Part shown: positions 56,483-64,000 of the stretch, piece by piece
Numbering within the stretch: the first letter of the stretch is position 1
Layout of the letters: each line of letters starts with the position of its first letter
NCBI GenBank assembly: GCA_029204225.1
Contig: CM055100.1
Span: 29,592,649-29,656,648, forward strand
DNA: 64,000 nt
Direction: 5' to 3'
Origin: Diphasiastrum complanatum
Taxonomy: Eukaryota; Streptophyta; Lycopodiopsida; Lycopodiales; Lycopodiaceae
Position numbers and translations under genes: made by a program
Notes under the pieces: model-generated
What the model saw: only the letters and a program-made list of their open reading frames with translations
What the model was told of the DNA's origin: nothing
The model's database searches: none

Positions 56483-59400
56483 CTATCTTGACTTCACAAC
56501 TATAGGGCTTCTCACAACATGAGCTCCATCAAACCATGTGTAAGATCCAAACACATATTTTCCTTTTGAAGACTGAGACACTCTGAGTTTTATCTTGAAC
56601 CTCCTCCTCTCACCTTGAGCCCCAAATTGTAAGGTGTTTGGGGTTATCTCCAATGAAATTCCTGGTGGTGCTTGCACTGTTACATTGTAGGTGCCCATTG
56701 AACCCACATTTGTGACTGTCCTTGTAACAGTCTTAAACTTTTTTAGGTTAGTTACAGCAACTGAGGGATAGTTGAGGTCGCTGATACTAGGCGGTTTGGG
56801 ATCACAGCTGAGTTTTTTGCCAGTTATAAGCTTGATTTCTGAACTTTTATATCCAACTTTGCAGAGAAAGAGGAGGTAGTCTTTGAGTTTGGCATCATAA
56901 ACAAGTCCCGGATCTGCTGCTGCAATGGGATTGACTTCTCCAGATCCGAAGTCAAATGGCCCTGCTTCCTTCCCTGATGCACTCGTGATGGGCTGATTTA
57001 GGTTGTTGACTAACTTACCTTCAAGCAAGCATAGAGCACACTGATCAGGAGAATATTTCTATCTTTGCATAATATAAAAAGCTTACCTCCATTCAGCAAT
57101 TCATTGATTGCTTGAGTACAGATCAGACTGATTATCTGTCTTTTATGGATGGTTGGTGTTGGGTGCTTACCAGTTGTCATGAGGGCTGACTTGATGGCAG
57201 CAGGACTCCATGTTGGATGAATGTTTTTAAGAAGAGCTCCTGCCCCAGCCGCATGAGGGCATGCCATCGATGTACCTGATATAATGTTGTAAGCTACTCG
57301 GCGATGATCGGAAGGCAAGCCTGTTGGCGAGTTTGCCTTTGTCCATGCTGCTACAATGTTTACACCAGGTGCTGCAATATCTGGCTGGCAAAAAAGAGTT
57401 ATTTGTCATTCTATGGCCTTACATACATAAGCAGGTAAATAGTATCGTTCTATTATACAAATATAGCTTCAAAGGTGGTGAGTAGGTACTACCTTCTAGT
57501 TAGTATGACCACTTTTAGGAAGACTACTTTTCTCAAAAAGAAAACTGGCAGAAGGTTTTTTAAATCCAGGTGCAAGATTCTCATTTCTGAAAACTGCCAT
57601 TCCTATGAGTTTGCTTGGATTGAAACATAACTAAGAGCATGATCTCTTTGAAAACAGCACTAGAGCATAAGGGTAAAAAACTAGAATGCTGGAATGCCTA
57701 TAGGTCATTACCTTTATTATGTCCGGATTGAGAGAATTTGGACCTCTAGAAGAAAATGCAGCTACGACTGGCGCGGGCTTGATCCCCACCACTGTTGTTG
57801 CAGGCACGATCTTTACTTGAGCATTTCTGTCCCCAGATGATTCAAGAAATAAAAGTTGTGAAATTGAGCAAGGATACATACAGCTTGGTAGGACATTTTT
57901 GCGGCATGGTTTTCTAGAAATTGATTTTCTTACCTACAGAGTCTTATGTATTCTTGAGCTATAACGGTATCATCTGCATTTATGGCTGTTCCAGGTAAAA
58001 CATAGGCATCCAGGGATACTTCTCTTCCATTTGAAGGTGAATTTCCAAGAATATACGCAATCCCTCCTGCATTCAGCACTTCCCGACCCTTTCCTACTCG
58101 GGTGCCTTGTCCTCTCATACAGAGCACTACTTTCCCCTTTACTTTGACTGGATCCAAGCTGCTTGATAAGCATTGGCTGCAATTAAACCACCAACATATA
58201 GGACGTACATCTACAGTGATAAACTTAATCCACTCAGAGAGAAAAACTGGAACAAACTGCAGCAGAACCAAGTGCTTTTAGTTTTGCTTGCCTCCTTCGC
58301 TGACACTATTCCTGCAGAATGTTTAAGAGACATACTGAAACAGTCAACACTTAAAAGATCAGAGGCAAGAAGCAGGAGAATTCACCTTGCATCTGTATTG
58401 TCCATGCCAGCGCTTCCCGCAAATATTAAAGGATAGAATTGATCGCCAAGTTTATATGGCGAGATGCTCTCTCCCTGCACGCAATCAACTAACATAATAC
58501 ATGTCTGAATGAAACAGTCAACAGTGTGTAGCTTGAGTGGCATTGTAAATGATTTTGCTACTTATTGTGATTGCTGAGTTACCAACCTTCAGAACTGTGC
58601 CATTTCCAAGGATAGCCGGGGAAGGAAAGCTGCGGTCAATTGTGGTTGCTGCAACTGTAACGATCCAAGGTGCAAGATTGAATGCCGTCGCTGCTGTAGG
58701 ACCATCGTTTCCTGCTGAGCAGAACACAGCAATGCCTTTGAGAATGGCATGAAATGCACCGATGGCTATGGCATCTTCTGAAAATATACGCTGTGGATTC
58801 GAGTTTCCAATGGAAATGGAAAACAAGTCTACACCATCGTGTATGCCATCGTCTAAAGCTGCTAGCATGTCTGCTTCGGTGCAAACGGAATTGTCTCCTT
58901 CTGGGTTTGGAAGAACAGGCCAGCACGTCTTGTACATGGAGATCCTTCCACGGGGTGCTCCGCCTTTGGCTGTACCATTGCCAAATCCGTAAGTATTGGC
59001 ATCTGCTACAAAATTGCCTGCAGCTGTGGAGGACGTATGCGTGCCATGCCCATCTTTGTCTCTAGCAGATAAGTATTCTCCTGTGGCTGTGATATTGAGG
59101 GGGCCAAACATCTGCTCATATCCCTTCACGTACATCCGAGCTCCTATCAGCTTCCTAGTTTAGGAAAAAAGAACAAAAACATGCTTTGAGCCTGCAGAAT
59201 GAGTGTGGGTGATGATATATCAAAAGATGTCTGTCTGTTTGAGAGAGCGGCAGTAGGATGGAGTAACAAAAATTGATGTAAGCTGGCGTAATCATGAGAT
59301 TAGAGCTGAACTTTTGTGTGAAGCAGTGCATATATGTGAATACATATGCATTTCTGCTAATATGGGATTCTACCAACAGAAAGTGGACGCTGTTAATCAA

Positions 59401-61203
59401 ACGAATCACCTGTTACAATGAGAAGCATTGAGCTGACTTCCGTTTTCACATATGCCATTCCATCTCCTTGGAATCGGGGACAGAGAGTCATCTTGGAAAC
59501 TTTTTGATTCTGGCCAAATACCTTTGATCAGATCAACAGTGAGATAACCATCCTCAGAGCAGATTCACGAAAACGGCAGAACATGCACTAGAAAAAGCCC
59601 TTGTACTATACAAAGGATGGCAAGCATGATGGTACGGGGAAGACATGTTAATCTTGTATTACAGTCGGAGATCATTGTGGTGAATCCTGATATTGCTGCA
59701 AACTGGCTAAATTCCATGCTTTTAGAAAGAATGTGCCAATGACCGCAAATTTCTTACCAGTATCTAGCAAACCAATGATCACATCCCGACCGAACTTTGC
59801 TTTAAGCCATAGATAATAATTTGACGTAGGACTATTGGGGTTAATGTTGATGGATGTCTCTTTCTCAACATCAAGGAATTGCCAGCTTCTGGTAGTTTGC
59901 AGGGTTCTACCTTTGCTAGGAAAATTTGACAGAACTCCTGCCATTCCTATTTCCTCGTGGCAAGAACAGTATTTTAGAACGAGCTGAATAGCCACGACCA
60001 CTATCATGGAGAAGGAAGACATGAATGCTTTCTGGTTACAATTCTCACAAATACAACTGCAAGGTGAATTCTCTTGTTTTGAATAAAGCAACCAAGATTC
60101 TAGAACGAAAAAAGGAAGAAATGAAAAGCAAAGAGAGAGACGACTCAATACTGGATATTGTGGATGCCTCATCTTTGGAAAGCTTGGCAGCGAAACCTCT
60201 GAAACTGTGCTTATAATGGTATATCAGAGCGTCCTTGGCAGCCACATCACTGAAAATTTGGCCTGTTTAGTAATTCTTGTGAAATCCAACTTGCTGTAGA
60301 AAAAAGGACGGAATACCGGTGGATTAATTTTGTCTATGTAAACAAGCGAAATTTGCCAAATGAAACAAGCCCAAAAATGCTGTGAGGAGGACGATGCATC
60401 TAAAGATGGATGCCTTGATGTCTCTGTAGGTTGACTGAAAAAATAGATCCCTATACCTTCCTGTGGCAGCAGCCAGCATTTGATGGTGTTCAGCCTCGAT
60501 TCTGCTGGGATCTAAGCTGCTTCTGTGACCCAAGTATGCAATATACACCTGCAGAACACATTCACTGATCAGACAAGCATGGATCTCTGAAAAAATTTGC
60601 GACCTGCTATAAAAATGCACTAGCTGAATTCCTCTTTAATTGGCCAATTCACAAAGATTGGATTGAAGTAGGACATGGGTTCCAGCTGGGAGTCCGGACT
60701 AGATATAACACATCAGAGTTCAAACATGCTATCGTACGAATATCCACCCCAGATGCGTATCGTACTAATTTCTCCTATCAACATCTGATGGTGTTGCAGC
60801 CACCTCAGACGTTTTCCCTCACAGAGCTAGTGTGCCCTGCAGGAGTCTGTGACACCATATCAAGTTATATCCATTATTACAGCTAGGCATGGAATGCCCA
60901 ACACGGTGCATTGGCTATCAACCAGCATCTCATTCAATTTGTGTTCTTCAATAATGAGCTTCGTATGTGTGTGATTGTTAGAATGTAGAGTAGGAGGAGG
61001 GGATTCAAGTGCATGCTGTCACCATAATCTAGACTCTGAATTGAGCAGCTTTGAAGCAAGTGAGCTAGAATGCTTCTTACCTGCTTTGCCTGGGCAGCTG
61101 TTGATGCATCGACAGCATGTAGGATGTAAAAGAAACGCAACCAAAGACGCAAGTAGCTGGCTATGGACATAGTAGAGTAGTTGCATCGCCGGATCGTCGC
61201 CAT
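56483..61203 (-). CDS. Subtilisin-like serine protease (S8A, plant SBT), 11 exons, 789 aa
   Basis: Predicted secreted plant subtilase. Exons by splice signals (minus strand): 61203-61081, 60548-60457, 60249-60152, 59937-59758, 59521-59410, 59154-58587, 58474-58386, 58176-57934, 57826-57712, 57384-57171, 57018-56483. All ten introns are GT-AG and every phase joins in frame. Domains: hydrophobic N-terminus (about 1-35, likely signal peptide); I9 inhibitor prodomain (about 42-130: [28 protein letters not shown]), with TTRSW near the maturation site; S8 catalytic domain with Asp163 (GLLDTG), His238 ([13 protein letters not shown]), oxyanion Asn351 (SAGNDGP) and Ser579 ([11 protein letters not shown]); PA insert about 392-520; Fn3-like C-terminus ([10 protein letters not shown], 612-789). 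All catalytic residues are present and the length is normal. The intron-rich layout recalls multi-exon plant SBT genes such as AIR3/XSP1. The Met at 61203 is chosen because it opens the signal-like segment in frame. Substrate unknown. Confidence 0.95.
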
Positions 61204-61260
61204 GAACAGAAGCAAAGCAAGCTACCAATTTATGAGCTCAGAAATTCAAGGCCCTGTGGA

Positions 61261-61266
61261 TTATAT
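61261..61266 (-). promoter_or_regulatory. Candidate TATA box of the subtilase gene
   Basis: Minus-strand CATATAATCC lies about 60 bases upstream of the ATG at 61203, which would leave a short 5' UTR of about 30 bases. No other clear core promoter element is visible. Confidence 0.35.
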
Positions 61267-61293
61267 GCTCGGGAAACCGCTTTTGAGCTTTCC

Positions 61294-61643
61294 TCAAAAA
61301 AACCTGCCTTTTTTTTAAGCTTTTCAATTTTTGGAAGACTTTTATGGATATATATATATATGTATATGCTTATTTTAAAAATCTTCAAAGTTTTCATGAT
61401 ATTTATTTTTAAAAAATTATGCCAATTCCATTCTTATACTTTGCGTGGGGTAGTAACATCCTACACCACTCGGGGTAGTAACATCCTACACCACTTAAGG
61501 GTTATCCTCAAAAAACCTGCATTTTTTTTAAGCTTCCATTTTTTAGGACTACTACTCATAAAAGGCTTTATATACCTATGTTAAAAATTGTCATGATGCT
61601 GATCTTTGAGAAACGATGTAGATTTCATTCCTATACTTTATCG
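61294..61643. repeat. Tandem duplication upstream of the subtilase promoter
   Basis: 61294-61445 and 61507-61643 are diverged direct copies (CCTCAAAAAA.CCTGC.TTTTTTTTAAGCTT and ATTCCTATACTTT-type blocks; period about 213 bp). Between them, GGGGTAGTAACATCCTACAC is itself duplicated with a 25-bp period (61447, 61472). Confidence 0.8.
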
Positions 61644-61985
61644 CCTTTCTCGGATATTGGGCCCAAAGTCCTAAGAATAAGCCACGTGTTATACAAAGTC
61701 TTTTGTCCCATAAGAGAGTAACACAATCTTAGAATTTTCAATTATCTTCTAATTCGGGTGTGAAGATACAAGCTTGAGACTTGTGGATTCCTCCCTAGGG
61801 CAAATAGTGAAAATCCATTGGGCCATTTTCCATACATGAGTTCATCTAACAAGTGACAAATTGTTATTAGATCGAGGGCTAAACTCTTATTTCATGTCAA
61901 TAAGCAACTTTGTGTGCTCTAGCATTCTTGGCATGTGCAAGGTACAATGCATGTAGTCTTCAAACAAAGTCAAACTATTATGAAG
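61644..61985. other. No gene seen
   Basis: AT-rich sequence between the promoter duplications and the next LTR. Confidence 0.5.
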
Positions 61986-62693
61986 TGTTAGTTGAAACTC
62001 AAAGGAACAATTACCTTTTATGTATGGTGGAAGGCCCCGTCCGGTCTTTTGTGCAAGGAGGGGCCCTTGCCCGAGGGCAGGGCCTTGACTTGCCCACGAG
62101 CCTTCCATGGCGTAATGCAAGGTGAGAAGGTGGAGAGAGAACACACATTTCGAAGAGAGAACTCACATTTCGTAGAGAGAGAATCCACATTCTAGAGAGA
62201 GAATGATATATGGGGCACTTGACATTAACTTTCCAGGTAAATTCTAAAGCTAAACTCAAGGGTCATGACGGCGTTATCGACATGTCTGGGTGCCACACGT
62301 CACCATTCTAGGTGGTCACGTGTCTCCGACAAGACCGTGCTTAATGGGACCTACTATGCTATGCCTATATAGTGGTGGGGTTTCCCTCTTTCCATTCACT
62401 CAGTCTACGCATGAGTTAGTGGATTGAGAGCACGTGCATGAGCCAGGATGTATCTCCAGGCCAGGAGATGTATGCTGCTAGGGAGAGCCGAGTGCGATGG
62501 CTCGTGGTATGGGACGCTAGTTATCGCAGGAGGCTCAATTGGACATGACTATGTCAATAGCTCCAGTGCATGGGGGTGAGTCGGTTGTGACCCTATGGAT
62601 GGGCGGATACGGTGCGTCGTCACTGGTATGGGGTGTGCAGAACCTTTAAAGCAATCGGAGATCTTAGGGAGTTGTAACATTTGGTATCAGAGC
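61986..62693 (+). mobile_element. LTR with TATA box and perfect tRNA-Met primer site
   Basis: TGGTATCAGAGC at 62682-62693 is a perfect primer site, preceded by the LTR end TTGTAACA (62679) and two spacer bases. TATATAG lies at 62366-62372, followed by a CT-rich stretch. The left border is uncertain (a TGTTAG at 61986 is possible). Positions 62040-62100 hold a GC-rich block whose complement recurs at 63300-63445. Confidence 0.65.
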
Positions 62694-63299
62694 AGCCGAT
62701 TTCCGTTATGAGGTGCACACGTTCTCTTTATCGCTTTTGCGGTTTAGTTTTTCATTGTAAGGAATGTGGCAGTATATTTTTTAAGTTATCACAACCCTTG
62801 TATCAAGGAAAATCTTGTTTTGGTTGTGTATACTTGTTGAAAAATATAGTTGAGTTGGTTATGTCCTCTATGTTTTTTTGGCTAGAAAAAAAAAATGAAA
62901 CCCTCTATACTTGTTAAACTTGAGCTTTGGGTTTATCAAAGTGAAACTTTGATAGATTCTATAAACTTAGCTTTGATTGAATGTTAGGGACCTGCGTACT
63001 GCTCTGTCTTGTAGGCAGTTCTGTAGTTGAAACTACGCACTGTACGGACGGTGCAAGCAGTCCCGTAGATAGCTCACTGTTATCTTTGTTGGACAGTTGG
63101 CCGGGCGGGGGATTACCTTCCCTCGTAATGCCAGGTCTTTGATTTTTCTTTGTGTTTTTGATGCACCTCTAGAGTTGGAATTTGCTTGTCAGGTGGAATT
63201 TGCTTGCATCGATCCGGAATTCTCATCCTGCAATAAAGGCATCATCAATTCTATCCAGAATCTATCAGAGATTAAAATCTCATACATGTCATTACGGAG
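62694..63299 (+). other. Leader after the primer site; no gag seen
   Basis: Positions 62990-63120 are the plus-strand partner of 38555-38708, with palindromic words GTAGTTGAAACTAC and GCACTGT..ACGGTGC. No recognisable coding sequence. Confidence 0.5.
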
Positions 63300-63445
63300 G
63301 GGAAGGCCCGAACCCCTCGAGCCTTCCGTGCAGGTTGGGCCCTGCCCTCGGGCTCACGCCCTCAGGCAAGGGCCCTCCCAGCACGGAAGGCCCTGCCCTC
63401 GGGCTCACGCCCTCAGGCAAGGGCCCTCCCAGCACGGAAGGCCCT
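63300..63445. repeat. GC-rich 51-bp tandem repeat
   Basis: Unit CCTGCCCTCGGGCTCACGCC..., copies at 63341 and 63392, with a partial third. Read in one frame it gives a repeated 17-residue block (GPALGLTPSGKGPPSTE). It is inverted relative to the GC-rich block at 62040-62100. A C-run lies at 63461-63474. Confidence 0.85.
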
Positions 63446-63474
63446 CGGGGCATGGCCTTCCCCCCCCCCCCCCC

Positions 63475-64000
63475 ACATAAATATTCATAAAAGAAGAAAA
63501 AAAAAGAGAGCTAGGAGGCTTGTGGCTCACTCCAGTGGTTGTGCGAGCCCACAAGCCTGTGTGCTTGTCTGCGCAGTCTAACTGCCTTGATACGATCTAA
63601 CTGATCTAAAAACTATGTAAGGGCTAGTAGATTGGCCAACTCTATTTTAGAGGACGACATTGCGATGCAACTAAGAACACCAATTTACCAGCAAACTAGT
63701 AGTCTAATTGCACAAGACAAGCTAAATTACGAGGAAAGAAATTTCAACAAAGTAGGAAGTGACAAAAAAATGAGAACCCACACTTCTTATATAGAGGGAC
63801 GTGTTTTCAAAAATAGATATTATTATAAAACAAAATAAAGCAATTTCTATTTATAACAACAATCCAATGAGTCAATAATATTTATCACAAAGGAATATTT
63901 GAATTACAATCCAACATAAATTGCTTCTATTCCATCTCATCAGTTTCTGTTGCTTCTCTAGCGTTGTTTTCCAAAACATTGGATGTTGGTGGCCTCGGCA
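63475..64000. other. No gene recognised
   Basis: A 68-codon frame (63632-63838) has no feature I recognise. The region runs to the window edge. Confidence 0.4.

Noticed and set aside
58290-58330. Extra small subtilase exon after the CTGCAG at about 58316
   Set aside because: It would introduce a stop. Joining 58386 to 58176 keeps phase and gives the conserved [14 protein letters not shown] segment.
58173-58436. Plus-strand open frame inside the subtilase gene (and others at 58549-59065)
   Set aside because: Antisense shadow of subtilase exons; the minus-strand exon set explains the region completely.
63632-63838. 68-codon open frame near the right window edge
   Set aside because: No domain, no neighbouring signals and strongly Lys/Tyr/Asn-rich; likely chance in AT-rich DNA.

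Overview
This window looks like nuclear DNA of a land plant with a large, repeat-rich genome. The evidence is one intron-rich subtilisin-like protease gene with GT-AG introns, many Ty1/Copia and Ty3/Gypsy retrotransposon remnants carrying plant-type primer-binding sites (initiator tRNA-Met and tRNA-Asp), long GA/CT microsatellites and AT-rich decayed spacers. I see no bacterial or organellar features. The species cannot be fixed from the sequence; a fern, lycophyte or gymnosperm is as plausible as an angiosperm.

Layout. 0-2 kb: Copia coding remnant joined to the 5' end of a tRNA-Asp-primed Gypsy element. 2.2-2.8 kb: a miniature LTR element (TRIM). 2.8-8.9 kb: pieces of one Copia family, including a head-to-head inverted junction at 6.06 kb. 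9.3-15.5 kb: Copia-type gag fragments and several LTRs. 15.5-19.4 kb: two more Gypsy 5' ends, a Copia integrase, a satellite of about 200 bp and a GA tract. 20.3-31.9 kb: a Copia element whose integrase is split and partly inverted, and which is interrupted by a complete 7.5-kb LTR element with exact target-site duplication; a solo LTR with its own duplication is nested inside that. 31.9-40.1 kb: three or four Copia gag-protease-integrase fragments. 40.1-43.7 kb: a Gypsy protease-RT remnant interrupted by a GC-rich insertion. 43.7-45.5 kb: a Copia gag-protease remnant carrying a 259-bp inverted-repeat element. 46.4-47.6 kb: minisatellite and compound microsatellites. 48-55.2 kb: Copia and Gypsy LTR and integrase remnants. 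56.5-61.2 kb: the protease gene on the minus strand. 61.3-64 kb: tandem duplications and another LTR with primer-binding site.

The only apparently intact host gene is the 11-exon subtilase (789 codons; secretion-type N-terminus, inhibitor prodomain, complete Asp/His/Asn/Ser catalytic set, PA insert, Fn3-like C-terminus). Nearly everything else is broken mobile DNA. The nesting order can be read directly: Copia host, then the 7.5-kb element, then the solo LTR. No retroelement here keeps a full open reading frame.
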